Positions 28,135 to 38,262 of a stretch of 64,000 nucleotides of DNA are shown piece after piece. Made by a program: the position numbers and the translations under genes. Under the pieces are notes generated by a model. It worked only from the letters and a program-made list of their open reading frames with translations, had not been told where the DNA came from and ran no database searches. This DNA is from Streptomyces sp. CB09001 (GTDB lineage Bacteria; Actinomycetota; Actinomycetes; Streptomycetales; Streptomycetaceae), in the NCBI RefSeq assembly GCF_003369795.1, contig NZ_CP026730.1, positions 992,001 through 1,056,000 on the forward strand, given 5' to 3'. How positions within the stretch are numbered: the first letter of the stretch is position 1; each line of letters begins with the position of its first letter.

Positions 28135-28698
28135 TCAGCTGCTGTGTGCGGGCGGGGCCGGCTGGTCGCGCCCGAGCCTGAGGTGGTGCAGCAGGAGCAG
28201 TGCGGCGGCCATGTTCGCGGCCGGGACCTCCCCGCGGGTGACGAGGTCGGGGACGAGTTTGAGGGGGACCCATTCCCGGCGCTCGGACTCGAAGTCGTCC
28301 ACGGGGTGTCCGACGTACGTGCCCCGGTCGGCCCAGTAGACGTGGTGGCGGGCGTCGGTGAGTCCGTTGGAGGGTTCCACGCTCATCAGGTGGTGCAGCG
28401 GTCCGGGTCGCCAGCCGGTCTCCTCCTCCAGTTCCCTGGCCGCCGCCACCGCTACGTCCTCGCCGTCCTCGACGACTCCGGCCGCCAGTTCCCAGCCCCA
28501 GCTGTCGGTGATGAACCGGTGCCGCCACAGCAGGAGGACCTCGCCCGCCTCGTTCACGACCGTGGCCGCGGCCACGGGGCGCATCCGTATCAGGAAGTGG
28601 TCGAGATGTCGGCCGTCCGGCAGGACGACATCGGCGAGATTGACGCTGAACCATCGGTTTGAGTACACATTTTGTTCGCTCTGTTTCGTCCACTGCAC
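28135..28698 (-). CDS. NUDIX hydrolase
   Basis: 187 residues. The Nudix box G-V-V-E-D-G-E-D-V-A-V-A-A-A-R-E-L-E-E-E-T-G-W (Gx5Ex7REUxEExGU) is complete, so it can bind divalent metal and cleave a nucleoside diphosphate linked to X. N-terminal YSNRWFSVNLADVVLPDGRHLDHFLIRM and C-terminal KLVPDLVTRGEVPAANMAAALLLLHHLRLG match ADP-ribose pyrophosphatase-like members. The start is GTG at 28698 with AAAGGTGG seven bases upstream. That ribosome site is the 3' arm of a perfect 8-bp hairpin (28704-28729), so translation or operator control is likely. Substrate not determined. Confidence 0.93.
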   Translation of the reverse strand: MQWTKQSEQNVYSNRWFSVNLADVVLPDGRHLDHFLIRMRPVAAATVVNEAGEVLLLWRHRFITDSWGWELAAGVVEDGEDVAVAAARELEEETGWRPGPLHHLMSVEPSNGLTDARHHVYWADRGTYVGHPVDDFESERREWVPLKLVPDLVTRGEVPAANMAAALLLLHHLRLGRDQPAPPAHSS

Positions 28699-28703
28699 TG
28701 TTC

Positions 28704-28729
28704 TGCCACCTTTCTTTGAGTAGGTGGCA
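28704..28729 (-). promoter_or_regulatory. Hairpin covering the NUDIX ribosome-binding site
   Basis: In the mRNA sense, TGCCACCT-N10-AGGTGGCA, an 8-bp perfect dyad with the A-rich loop ACTCAAAGAA. The downstream arm AGGTGG is the Shine-Dalgarno of the GTG start at 28698. It could sequester the site in RNA, or act as a DNA operator. Confidence 0.65.
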
Positions 28730-28816
28730 ATATCGCAGCAGCAGCGTTCCGGCAGCAGGCGTACGAGGGCCGCTCACGGTGCAGGGGTGGGCGCAGGGGC
28801 GGGGCGGACGGGACGC

Positions 28817-30157
28817 CTACAGCGGTACGCGCAGTGCCCCGTCGATGAGTGCGGCGGCCTCGGCCGTGCCCGCGCAACCGCTGCTCACCAGGTGCTCGCG
28901 CACCGCGCGCAGTCGGTCGCGCAGCCGATGGGACTCCATTCCCCGGGCCTGCTCGGCCATCCGCACGGCCGTCGCCACCGCCTTGTCGGCGTGGCCCTGA
29001 CGCAGTTCGATCGTGCTGAGCATGGCGAGCCGGTGCACGCGGCCCCGGTCGTGCGCGGGGGTGTCGACGGCCGCCGCCGCGTGCTCCCCGGCCGCCGCGA
29101 GTTCACCGAGGCTCAGCAGCGCCTCCGCCACCTGGACGTTGACCAGTCCGGGCTGGACGTAGCCGGTCTCGTCGGGCTCGTACCCCCGCCGGATGCGCTC
29201 GGCGGCCTGCTCGGCCCGGCGGATGCAGGCCAGCGCGCCGCTGCCGTCGCCCAGGTGCGCGTACGCCTTCGCCTGCATCGCGTACAGGTCGGAGGCGAGC
29301 GCCGGGGTGATCTGCCGGCCGGCGGCGCGCAGCGCGGCCTCGGCGAAGGCGACGGCCTGCCGGTACTCCCGCGTGAACAGCGCCTGGTTGACCAGCAGCG
29401 CGATCACGTAGGCGCCGAGCCCCCGGTCGCCGCTGGCCTTGGCGAGCCGGAGCGCCTGGTGGAAGTAGCGCTGGGCGAGGCCGTGCGCGTCGGAGTCGTA
29501 CGCGCAGATCCCGGCGACGGCCACCAGGCCCCCGGTGGCCCGGTGCAGCTGCCGCCCGGTGGCGTCGGTGTAGCTGCCGCGCAGCAGCGGCGCGGCCTCG
29601 GAGTTGAGGAAACCGACGATACGGGCACGGGTCGCGATGCCGCCGGCCTTGCGGTACATCTGCTCGTAGTGCGTACGGGCGCAGCGCACCGTCTCCAGGT
29701 CGGCCGCGGTGACCCGGTGCCGTCCGCCGCGGGAGACGTCCGTGTCCTCGGGCGGGTTCTCCCACTCCCACACGGGCAGCACGGCGGGCGTGCCGGTGAG
29801 CGCGGGGGCGCCGAGGATGTGCGGGCGCTGCTGCTGGTCGGACCGCCACAGGGCGGTCGCACGCGCCACGAACCCGGACAGTGATCCGGTGTGCGGGGCG
29901 GCGGGTTCGCCGGGCACGCCGAGGCCGATGTCGTCGAGGGTGACGGGCCGGTGCAGCCGGGAGGCGAGGACCTCGCAGATCAGGTCGGGCACCTGGCCGC
30001 GCGGCCGCTGTCCCTTCAACCACCGTGCGACGGCGGTGTGTTCGTACCTCAGTGCGAGCCCGCGTGCCCGCCCCGCCTGGTTGACGTGCGCGGCCAGTCC
30101 CGCGTGCGAGATCCCGGCCTCGTCGAGGATCGCGTCGAGCAGGGTGTTGGGCTGCAT
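28817..30157 (-). CDS. Helix-turn-helix/TPR-type regulator (NsdA/NsdB-like)
   Basis: 446 residues. N-terminus LLDAILDEAGISHAGLAAHVNQAGRARGLALRYEHTAVARWLKGQRPRGQVPDLICEVLASRLHRPVTLDDIGLG is a cryptic helix-turn-helix region; the remaining ~330 residues are helix pairs of tetratricopeptide type (RYFHQALRLAKASGDRGLGAYVIALLVNQALFTREY, DGSGALACIRRAEQAAERI, LSLGELAAAGEHAAAAVDTP). This is the architecture of the Streptomyces NsdA/NsdB group, negative regulators of sporulation and antibiotics in S. coelicolor (from memory). No substrate or effector is visible. It is preceded by ~495 bases of repeat-rich intergenic DNA and followed by the NUDIX gene on the same strand 118 bases later. Confidence 0.82.
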   Translation of the reverse strand: MQPNTLLDAILDEAGISHAGLAAHVNQAGRARGLALRYEHTAVARWLKGQRPRGQVPDLICEVLASRLHRPVTLDDIGLGVPGEPAAPHTGSLSGFVARATALWRSDQQQRPHILGAPALTGTPAVLPVWEWENPPEDTDVSRGGRHRVTAADLETVRCARTHYEQMYRKAGGIATRARIVGFLNSEAAPLLRGSYTDATGRQLHRATGGLVAVAGICAYDSDAHGLAQRYFHQALRLAKASGDRGLGAYVIALLVNQALFTREYRQAVAFAEAALRAAGRQITPALASDLYAMQAKAYAHLGDGSGALACIRRAEQAAERIRRGYEPDETGYVQPGLVNVQVAEALLSLGELAAAGEHAAAAVDTPAHDRGRVHRLAMLSTIELRQGHADKAVATAVRMAEQARGMESHRLRDRLRAVREHLVSSGCAGTAEAAALIDGALRVPL

Positions 30158-30282
30158 GGGTGCCCCCGGTGAATCGGTGCCGACAGCGTAGTGCGTCGGT
30201 CTTCACACGGGGTGTGAACGGAGTACGCGCATCCGCAGCGTGTGCGCGCTGTCGCGGAGAGTGCCGGGCCGGTTGACTGAAG

Positions 30283-30298
30283 GGCCTCGAAAGAGGCC
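30283..30298 (-). terminator. Stem-loop GGCCTC-GAAA-GAGGCC in the pheT downstream region
   Basis: Perfect 6-bp stem with a GAAA tetraloop, in the long gap between the pheT stop and the TPR regulator start. A candidate end for pheST transcripts or a regulator leader element. The rest of 30158-30652 holds no convincing gene. Confidence 0.45.
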
Positions 30299-30433
30299 GG
30301 CCGGGCCGCCGGCTCCCCCTCGTACAGTGCGGCGGCCCGTTTCCACGCCGTCCGCCCGGCTGCCTGCCCGACACTCCGTGGCGGGGCGGACGGCTTCGCC
30401 GGCTCCAACAGTTTCGGCTTGTCGCCGTTCAGC

Positions 30434-30602
30434 AGTGCGGGTGCGTTGTCGAGTGCGGGTGCGTTGTGGCTGGTCGCGCAGTTCCCCGCGCCCCTTATCG
30501 GTATGACCGCAACGCCCCTCAGAAGGGCCGCGCTCCTTGAGGGACGTCCGCGCAACGTGCCTGCTTCTGGGGGCGCGGGGAACTGCACGGGCGACCACGA
30601 CG
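30434..30602. repeat. Repeat cluster in the pheT/regulator gap, with dispersed-repeat copies 2 and 3
   Basis: Copy 2 (30462-30497, reverse) and copy 3 (30567-30602, forward) of the GGGGCGCGGGGAACTGC element face each other across ~70 bases; GTTCCCCGCGCCCC / GGGGCGCGGGGAAC gives a 14-bp perfect inverted match. Next to it AGTGCGGGTGCGTTGT occurs twice at an 18-bp period (30434-30449, 30452-30467). Confidence 0.8.
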
Positions 30603-30652
30603 TATCCGCAGCCGCCGAACCGGCAGAAACCCCACGCCCCTTGGGCGAACCG

Positions 30653-33174
30653 TCAGCTGCGGAGCACCGCTCCGACCCGCTCGCCCGCGAGGGCGACCGC
30701 GGCATCGCGGGCGGCCGACGCCTCGTCGACCGTCAGCGTCCGGTCCCCCGCGCGGAAGCGCAACGCGTACGCGAGGGACTTGCGCCCCTCACCGAGCTGC
30801 TCCGCGTTGTCGTAGACGTCGAACAGCCGGATGGACTCCAGCAGTTCGCCCGCGCCCTCGCGCAGCGCGGTCTCGACCTCGCTGGCCGGGACGAACGCGT
30901 CGACCACCAGGGCGACATCCTGCGTCGCGACCGGGAAGGTGGAGATGCCCGGCGCCTGCGGGGTGTCGTCGCCGACCCGCTCCACCGCGTCGAGGTCCAG
31001 CTCCATCGCGCAGGTGCGCGCGGGCAGGCCCAGCGCCTTCAGGACCCGCGGGTGCAGCTCACCGGCGTGTCCGACGACGCGCTCCTCGCCGTCCACGGTG
31101 AGGAGCAGCTCGGCGCAGCGGCCCGGGTGCCAGGGACCGTACTGGCCCTTGCGGACGCCCAGTTCGGCGCCGGCCTCGCGGGCGACGGTGCGGGCGGCCT
31201 CGACCGCGTCGGCCCAGTCGGCCGGACGGCCCTTGCCCCACCAGCCGGCCTGCTCGCGGGCGCCGGCCAGGACCACGGCGACGTGCCGGGGCTGGTCGGG
31301 CAGCGCGGCGTCCAGCGCGGCGAGGTCGTCCTCGCTGGGGCGCCGGTCGACGGGCAGGTTGCCGGCGACCCGCTGCTCGTCGCGCGGGTGGAAGACCAGG
31401 CCGGTCTCGAAGAGGGCGAGGTCGTGCGCGCCCCGGCCGTCGTTGCGGCGCAGCGCGCTCAGCAGGCCCGGCAGCAGCGAGGTCCGCAGCGCGGGCTCCT
31501 CGTCGCTGAGCGGGTTGACCAGCCTGACGACGCGGCGGGCCGGGTCGTCGGCGTCGAGACCGAGCTGGTCGAAGACCTGCTCGCCGACGAACGGGTAGTT
31601 CAGCGCCTCGACGTAACCGGCACCGGCCAGGGCCCGCCCGACGCGGCGGTGCAGCCGCTGCCGGGAGGTCAGGCCGCGGCCCGCCGGGGGCCGGGGCAGC
31701 GTGGAGGGCAGGTTCTCGTAGCCCTCCAGGCGGATGACCTCCTCGGCGAGGTCGTTCGGGTCGGTGAGGTCGGGCCGCCAGGACGGCACGGTGACGATCA
31801 GCTCGTCCTGGCCGTAGACGTCGCAGCCCACCTCCTGGAGGCGGCGTACGACGGTCTCGCGGCCGTAGGCGACACCGGCGACCTTGTCCGGGTGGTCGGC
31901 CGGGAGGCTGATGGTGTGCGGTGCGGACGGGGCGCTGATCTCGGTCACCCCGGCCTCGGCGGTGCCGCCCGCGAGCAGCACCAGCAGGTCGACGGTGCGC
32001 TGCGCGGCTGCGGCGGCGGCCTGCGGGTCGACGCCGCGCTCGAAGCGGCGGGACGCCTCGGAGGACAGCTTGTGCCGGCGGGCGGTGCGCGCGATGGACA
32101 CCTGGTCGAAGTGGGCGGCCTCGATGACCACGTCACTCGTCGCGTTCCCACCGTTCTCGGCGGCGTCGTGGTCCGCGATCTCGGTGTTGGCGCCGCCCAT
32201 GACCCCCGCGAGGCCGATCGGGCCGCGGTCGTCGGTGATGACCAGGTCCTCGGCGTGCAGCTTCCGCTCGGTGCCGTCGAGGGTGACGATCTTCTCGCCC
32301 TCCGTGGCCCGGCGCACGCCGATGGTGCCCTGGACCAGACCGCGGTCGTAGGCGTGCAGGGGCTGGCCCAGCTCCATCATCACGTAGTTGGTGACGTCGA
32401 CGGCGAGCGAGATCGGGCGCATGCCGACCTTCTGCAGCCGGCGCTGGAGCCAGATCGGCGAGCGGGCCTCGGCGCCGAGGCCGGTCACGGTGCGGGCGGT
32501 GAAGCGGTCGCAGCCGGTGGGGTCGCCGATCTTCACCGGGTAGCCGTAGGCGTTCGGGCCGGGCACGTCGAGCAGGGCCGGGTCGCGCAGCGGCAGGCCG
32601 TAGGCGATGGCGGCCTCGCGGGCGACGCCGCGGATGGACAGGCAGTCGCCGCGGTTGGCGGTGACGGCGATGTCCAGCACCTCGTCGACCAGTTCCAGCA
32701 GCTCGATGGCGTCCTTGCCGACCTCGGTCTCCGGCGGCAGCACGATGATGCCGTGGGTGCCGTCGTCGCCCATTCCCAGCTCGTCGCTGGAGCAGATCAT
32801 GCCGTGGGACGTCTTGCCGTAGGTCTTGCGGGCGGAGATCGAGAAGCCGCCGGGCAGGGTGGCGCCGGGCAGGACCACGACGACCTTGTCGCCGACGGCG
32901 AAGTTCCGGGCGCCGCAGACGATCTCCTGCGGCTCACCGGTGCCGTTGGCCTGGCCGACGTTCACCGTGCAGAAGCGGATCGGCTTCTTGAAGCCCTCCA
33001 GCTCCTCGATGGTCAGCACCTGGCCGACGACGAGGGGGCCCTTGAGGTCGGCGCCCAGGTGCTCGACGGTCTCGACCTCAAGGCCGGCCGAAATCAGCTT
33101 GGCCTGCACGTCGCGGCCGGTCTCGGTGGCCGGCAGGTCGACGTACTCCCGCAGCCAGGAAAGCGGGACCCGCA

Positions 33175-33175
<1 letters not shown>
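30653..33175 (-). CDS. pheT: Phenylalanyl-tRNA synthetase beta subunit
   Basis: 840 residues; with PheS forms the (alpha-beta)2 enzyme that charges tRNA-Phe. Visible: N-terminal [15 protein letters not shown], the tRNA-binding/OB domain ([38 protein letters not shown]), the B3/B4 editing segment ([21 protein letters not shown] ... [17 protein letters not shown]), [10 protein letters not shown], the catalytic-core-like region RTSLLPGLL, and the C-terminal anticodon-binding ferredoxin fold ([40 protein letters not shown]). Its ATG overlaps the pheS stop by one base (TGATG), so expression is coupled to keep subunits equal. Length is normal. Confidence 0.98.
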
Positions 33176-34416
<1,241 letters not shown>

Positions 34417-34477
34417 CTAACGGGGCTGTGGAACGCGGATTACGCCCGTGGGGGTCGTCGGCCGCCTCTGGTCCTTC

Positions 34478-35617
34478 TCAGGTGAGGTACGCCGGTGCCG
34501 CCACGGGCAACGTAAATCGGAACTCGGCGCCGCCGCCGGGAGCGCGGCCGACCGTGATGGTGCCGCCGTGGGCCTCGACGATGCCCTTGACGATGTACAG
34601 CCCGAGGCCGGTGCCACCGCGCTTGCTGCCCCGCCAGAAGCGGGTGAAGACGCGGTTCATGGATTCCTCCGGGATGCCCGCCCCCTCGTCGCTCACCGTG
34701 ACCGACGTGCCGGTGTCCTCCCCTTCGCGGGGGGACGCCGTGGGCGTGACGTCAATGGTGACGGTTCCCTCGCCGTGCCGCACGGCATTTTCCAGCAGGT
34801 TGCTCAGCACCTGGTCGACCTTGTCGGGGTCGGCCCACAGGTCGGGCAGCGGCTGGGCGAGACGGAGCAGGAACCGGTCGGCCTCCTGGCCCGCGGCGAC
34901 GTACGCCTGGATGTGCCGGCCGACGGCGGCGCCGATGTCGACGGGCTGGCGGCGCACCTCGAGGCGGCCGGAGTCGATCCGGGAGATGTCGAGCAGTTCG
35001 GCGATGAGCCGGGTGACGCGGTCGGCGTCGGCGTCGACGGTCTCCAGCATCAGCCGCTTCTGGTCGTCGGTGAACCTCTCCCACTTGGCCAGCAGCGTGG
35101 CCGTGAAGCCCTTGACGGAGGTGAGCGGGGAGCGCAGCTCGTGGGCGACGGTGGCGATCAGCTCGGCGTGGCTGCGCTCGGTGCGGCGGCGGGCCTCGGT
35201 GTCGCGCAGGGTGACGACGACGCGGTGCACGGGGCCGAGGCGTTCGGCGCGCACGTAGCGGGCGGTGACCAGGACCTCCCGTCCGCCGGGGAGCAGCAGG
35301 TTGCGCTCGGGCTGCCGGACCCGGATGGCGAGGCCGCCGTAGGGGTCGGTGAGCTGCCACCAGCGGCGGCCCTCCAGGTCCTCCAGGGGCAGGGCGCTCT
35401 CCAGGGGCTGTCCGAGGGCCTCGGCGGCGGGGGTGGCGGTGATGCGGACGGCGGCGGCGTTGAAGCAGATCACCCGGCCGTGCTCGTCGGCGACGACGAG
35501 GCCGTCGGGCAGCTGGTCCGGGTCGATGCCGAGGCCGGCGGGATCGCCGGGCGTGCGGGGCGCGGGCGGGCGCGACACCTGGCGTGCTCCCGGTGCGCTG
35601 CTCGTGCCGACGCTCAT
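34478..35617 (-). CDS. Orphan sensor histidine kinase (PAS + HisKA + HATPase)
   Basis: 379 residues with no membrane helix, so a soluble kinase. PAS-like domain at about 25-140 (DQLPDGLVVADEHGRVICFNAAAVRITATPAAEALGQPLESALPLEDLEGRRWW); HisKA with the phospho-acceptor His in IATVAHELRSPLTSVKG (about residue 160); HATPase with NLLENAVRHG (N box), SDEGAGIPE (G1) and GGTGLGLYIVKGIVEAHGG (G2). No response regulator gene adjoins it; on the minus strand it sits between pheS and the TrmH-family methylase. The signal is unknown; the PAS suggests a small ligand or redox cue. Confidence 0.92.
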   Translation of the reverse strand: MSVGTSSAPGARQVSRPPAPRTPGDPAGLGIDPDQLPDGLVVADEHGRVICFNAAAVRITATPAAEALGQPLESALPLEDLEGRRWWQLTDPYGGLAIRVRQPERNLLLPGGREVLVTARYVRAERLGPVHRVVVTLRDTEARRRTERSHAELIATVAHELRSPLTSVKGFTATLLAKWERFTDDQKRLMLETVDADADRVTRLIAELLDISRIDSGRLEVRRQPVDIGAAVGRHIQAYVAAGQEADRFLLRLAQPLPDLWADPDKVDQVLSNLLENAVRHGEGTVTIDVTPTASPREGEDTGTSVTVSDEGAGIPEESMNRVFTRFWRGSKRGGTGLGLYIVKGIVEAHGGTITVGRAPGGGAEFRFTLPVAAPAYLT

Positions 35618-35667
35618 CCCCGTACCCCACCTCTCAACCGCGCAGGGGCCCTGAGCTGGTCACCCTA

Positions 35668-36516
35668 CTAGCTCTCGGTGACGGAGCGGCACCCTCCGGC
35701 GGCGCGCTGTGCACGCGCCGACGCGTAGAGACATACGGCGGCGGCGGTCGCGAGGTTCAGACTCTCCGCCTTCCCGTGGATCGGGACGCGCAGGACGGAG
35801 TCGGTGAGGGCGCGGGTCTCCTCCGGGAGCCCCCAGGCCTCGTTGCCGAACACCCAGGCCGTGGGGCCGCCCATGGTGCCGGCGTCCAGCTCGGTGTCGA
35901 GGTCGTCCTCGCCCGCACCGTCGGCGGCCAGCACCCGTACCCCCGCCTCCCGCAGTCCGGCGACGGCCCGCTCGACGGGGACGCCGACGGCGACCGGCAG
36001 GTGGAACAGGGAGCCGACGGAGGCGCGTACCGCCTTGGGGTTGTACAGGTCGACGGAGGCGTCGGTGAGCACGACCGCCTCGGCCCCGGCTGCGTCGGCG
36101 CAGCGCAGCACGGTGCCCGCGTTGCCGGGGTCCCGGACGTGCGCGAGGACGGCGACCAGCTTGGGCCGGGCGGCGAGGATCTCGTCGAACGGCGTGTCCA
36201 GGAACCGGCAGACCCCGACCAGCCCCTGCGGGGTGACGGTGGTGGAGATGTCCTCGATCACCGAGTCGGCGGCGAGGTGCACCCGGGCACCGGCGTCCCG
36301 CGCGGCACCGACGATGTCGGCGTACCGCTCGGCGGCCTCGACGGTGGCGAACAGCTCGACCAGCGTGTCCCCGTACCCCGCGGCCTCCCGCACGGCCTGC
36401 GGCCCCTCGGCGAGGAACAGCCGCTCCTTCCCCCGGAAGTTCCGCTTCCCGAGCCGCCGCGCGGCGGCGACACGTGGGGACCGGGGGGAGATCAGCTCGG
36501 GGCTGACAGGACGCAC
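35668..36516 (-). CDS. TrmH/SpoU-family 2'-O-ribose RNA methyltransferase
   Basis: 282 residues. N-terminal substrate-binding domain (RVAAARRLGKRNFRGKERLFLAEGPQAVREA, an L30-like domain), then the knotted SPOUT domain: AVLAHVRDPGNAGTVLRCADAAGAEAVVLTDASVDLYNPKAVRASVGSLFHLPV (motif 1 with Asn and Arg), PTAWVFGNEAWGLPEE (motif 2) and VPIHGKAESLNLATAAAVCLYASARA (motif 3, SAM-binding knot). It methylates an rRNA or tRNA ribose, position not certain; 23S rRNA-type (RlmB-like) is usual. GTG start at 36516. A strong hairpin separates it from the rplT operon. Confidence 0.94.
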   Translation of the reverse strand: MRPVSPELISPRSPRVAAARRLGKRNFRGKERLFLAEGPQAVREAAGYGDTLVELFATVEAAERYADIVGAARDAGARVHLAADSVIEDISTTVTPQGLVGVCRFLDTPFDEILAARPKLVAVLAHVRDPGNAGTVLRCADAAGAEAVVLTDASVDLYNPKAVRASVGSLFHLPVAVGVPVERAVAGLREAGVRVLAADGAGEDDLDTELDAGTMGGPTAWVFGNEAWGLPEETRALTDSVLRVPIHGKAESLNLATAAAVCLYASARAQRAAGGCRSVTES

Positions 36517-36563
36517 TCTTGCTCACCTTCACATCTGAATCGTCGTGGACTGCGACGCGCCCC

Positions 36564-36599
36564 ACAGGGGCGCGGGGAACTGCGCGACCGGCCACAACG
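36564..36599 (+). repeat. Dispersed intergenic repeat, copy 4
   Basis: GGGGCGCGGGGAACTGC core followed by GCGACCGGCCACAACG, in the same orientation as copies 1 and 3. A small GCGCCCC-ACA-GGGGCGC hairpin (36557-36573) overlaps it. Confidence 0.8.
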
Positions 36600-36635
36600 A
36601 ACCTGGGGCAGACAACGAACCGAACAACACCAACC

Positions 36636-36672
36636 GAAGGGACCCGCAGGCTCCAAGCCTGCGGGTCCCTTC
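36636..36672 (-). terminator. Strong terminator of the infC-rpmI-rplT operon
   Basis: GAAGGGACCCGCAGGCT (36636-36652) pairs perfectly with 36656-36672 through a 3-nt loop, a 17-bp stem 27 bases after the rplT stop. It is symmetrical and so could also act in the other direction. Confidence 0.92.
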
Positions 36673-36698
36673 GACAACCGGCTGAAGCCGGCGCAGCG

Positions 36699-37082
36699 TC
36701 ACGCCGCCTTCGGCGCGTTCACATCGCTCGGCAGCGCCTTCTGCGCGACCTCGACGAGCGCGGCGAACGCGTTCGGGTCGTTGACGGCCAGCTCGGCGAG
36801 GATCTTGCGGTCGACCTCGACGTTGGCGGCCTTCAGGCCCTGGATGAAGCGGTTGTACGTGATGCCGTTGGCGCGGGCAGCGGCGTTGATGCGCTGGATC
36901 CACAGCTGGCGGAAGTCACCCTTGCGCTTCTTGCGGTCGTTGTAGTTGTAGACCAGCGAGTGGGTGACCTGCTCCTTGGCCTTGCGGTACAGGCGCGAAC
37001 GCTGACCGCGGTAGCCGGAGGCCTGCTCGAGGATCGCCCGGCGCTTCTTGTGGGCGTTGACTGCCCGCTTGACGCGTGCCAC
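36699..37082 (-). CDS. rplT: 50S ribosomal protein L20
   Basis: 127 residues; early 23S rRNA-binding assembly protein. The sequence [60 protein letters not shown] and [27 protein letters not shown] is textbook L20, with a slightly extended Ala-rich end. Third gene of the infC operon; 98 bases separate it from rpmI, with a CGTACGG/CCGTACG hairpin (37154-37180) that could serve L20 autoregulation, as known in other bacteria. Confidence 0.99.
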   Translation of the reverse strand: MARVKRAVNAHKKRRAILEQASGYRGQRSRLYRKAKEQVTHSLVYNYNDRKKRKGDFRQLWIQRINAAARANGITYNRFIQGLKAANVEVDRKILAELAVNDPNAFAALVEVAQKALPSDVNAPKAA

Positions 37083-37180
37083 TTGTTAACTCCTTGTAGC
37101 GGGGCCGCGGTCGTTCCTCACGCGGCCCGGTGTCGAATGGGTCCCGGTCCTGCCGTACGGCGCTCAGTGGCGCCCGTACG

Positions 37181-37375
37181 TCACTTGCCGAGAAGCTTCT
37201 TGATCTTCGCGGCGTCGCCCGGGGCCATCTCGGCGTTGCCGGTGAGGCGACGCGTCACGCGGGACGACTTGTGCTCGAGCAGGTGGCGCTTGCCGGCGCG
37301 CTCACGCAGCACCTTGCCGGAGCCGGTGATCTTGAAGCGCTTGCTGGCACCGCTGTGCGACTTGTTCTTCGGCAT
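37181..37375 (-). CDS. rpmI: 50S ribosomal protein L35
   Basis: 64 residues: [44 protein letters not shown], the L35 signature, ends KIKKLLGK. Middle gene of infC-rpmI-rplT. A 9-bp hairpin (37408-37431), extendable to 37402-37440, lies upstream of its ribosome site (GAGGAG). Confidence 0.99.
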   Translation of the reverse strand: MPKNKSHSGASKRFKITGSGKVLRERAGKRHLLEHKSSRVTRRLTGNAEMAPGDAAKIKKLLGK

Positions 37376-37401
37376 AGCGCCGTTCTCTCCTCGTCGGTGG
37401 C

Positions 37402-37440
37402 GCTCCGGTGCCCGGTCGTGAAACCGGGCACGGTTGGAGC
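37402..37440 (-). promoter_or_regulatory. Structured hairpin between infC and rpmI
   Basis: GTGCCCGGT (37408-37416) pairs with ACCGGGCAC (37423-37431) around CGTGAA; GCTCC/GGAGC (37402-37406, 37436-37440) extend it with a small bulge. Upstream of the rpmI ribosome site, where an L20 or processing control element is plausible. Confidence 0.55.
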
Positions 37441-37489
37441 GTCGCTCTTGTATCGGGTATGTGTCCTGGGGACTGGCGGTCCCCCGGGG

Positions 37490-38146
37490 TCACGCTTCGG
37501 CAGGTGCCTCGGCCGGGGCCTCGGCGTCCTCGACCTCGTCGGCCTCCGCGGCGTTCTGCGACTTGCCGGGGTTCGCCTTCGCGTCCGCCTTGCGCGCTTC
37601 CTGCGCCTGGCGGGCCTCGGCCATCGCCTCGGTCTTCTTCTTGTGCGGACCGAGGACCATGATCATGTTCCGGCCGTCCTGCTTCGGGTTCGACTCCACG
37701 AAGCCGAGGTCCTGGACGTCCTCCGCGAGACGCTGCAGCAGTCGGTAGCCGAGCTCCGGCCGGGACTGCTCGCGACCACGGAACATGATCGTGATCTTGA
37801 CCTTGTCGCCCTGCTTGAGGAACCGGACGACGTGACCCTTCTTGGTGTCATAGTCGTGCGGGTCGATCTTCGGCCGGAGCTTCATCTCCTTGATGACCGT
37901 GTGCGCCTGGTTCTTGCGCGCCTCACGGGCCTTCATGGCCGACTCGTACTTGAACTTCCCGTAGTCCATGAGCTTGCACACGGGCGGACGGGCGTTCGCC
38001 GCGACCTCGACGAGGTCGAGGTCGTACTCCTGCGCAAGCTCCAGGGCCTTGGCAAGCGGGACAATCCCGACCTGCTCGCCGCTGGGACCGACAAGTCGCA
38101 CCTCGGGAACGCGAATCCGGTCGTTGATGCGGGGCTCGGCGCTGAT
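37490..38146 (-). CDS. infC: Translation initiation factor IF-3
   Basis: 218 residues if begun at ATC 38146. Both IF-3 domains are clear: N-domain [63 protein letters not shown], linker KAREARKNQ, and C-domain [48 protein letters not shown] ... [16 protein letters not shown] ~40-residue Ala/Glu-rich tail ([46 protein letters not shown]) makes it longer than the usual ~180. AGGAGG lies four bases before ATC AGC GCC GAG; no ATG, GTG or TTG is in frame at a proper distance from it, so the start is non-canonical. IF-3 discriminates such codons and would thereby repress itself. Confidence 0.96.
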   Translation of the reverse strand: MSAEPRINDRIRVPEVRLVGPSGEQVGIVPLAKALELAQEYDLDLVEVAANARPPVCKLMDYGKFKYESAMKAREARKNQAHTVIKEMKLRPKIDPHDYDTKKGHVVRFLKQGDKVKITIMFRGREQSRPELGYRLLQRLAEDVQDLGFVESNPKQDGRNMIMVLGPHKKKTEAMAEARQAQEARKADAKANPGKSQNAAEADEVEDAEAPAEAPAEA

Positions 38147-38157
38147 GGATCCTCCTC
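38144..38157 (-). promoter_or_regulatory. infC AUC start codon with GAGGAGG ribosome site
   Basis: GAGGAGG (38157-38151) then ATCC and the ATC codon at 38146-38144, coding for the first residue of the S-A-E-P-R-I-N-D N-terminus. Non-AUG infC starts (AUU in E. coli) underlie IF-3 autoregulation. Confidence 0.7.
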
Positions 38158-38231
38158 GGTAGCACCACGCGACGGTCTGGCGGACAGCCGCGTAACGTCT
38201 GTGTTCGATAGACCTAACCGCGCCGGCGCAC

Positions 38232-38262
38232 AAAAAATGCCCCGGACGATCACAGGCGGGGC
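38232..38262 (-). terminator. Intrinsic attenuator in the infC leader
   Basis: In mRNA sense GCCCCG (38262-38257), 12-nt loop, CGGGGC (38244-38239), then ATTTTTTG: a U6 tract at 38237-38232. This hairpin plus U run is a classical intrinsic terminator, rare for this GC content. It lies about 90 nt upstream of the infC start and about 200 nt downstream of the promoter, as in leader-controlled infC operons. Confidence 0.72.

Noticed and set aside
30158..30652. Small protein genes in the pheT/regulator gap
   Set aside because: All frames there are repeat-derived Arg/Pro-rich strings with no ribosome site.
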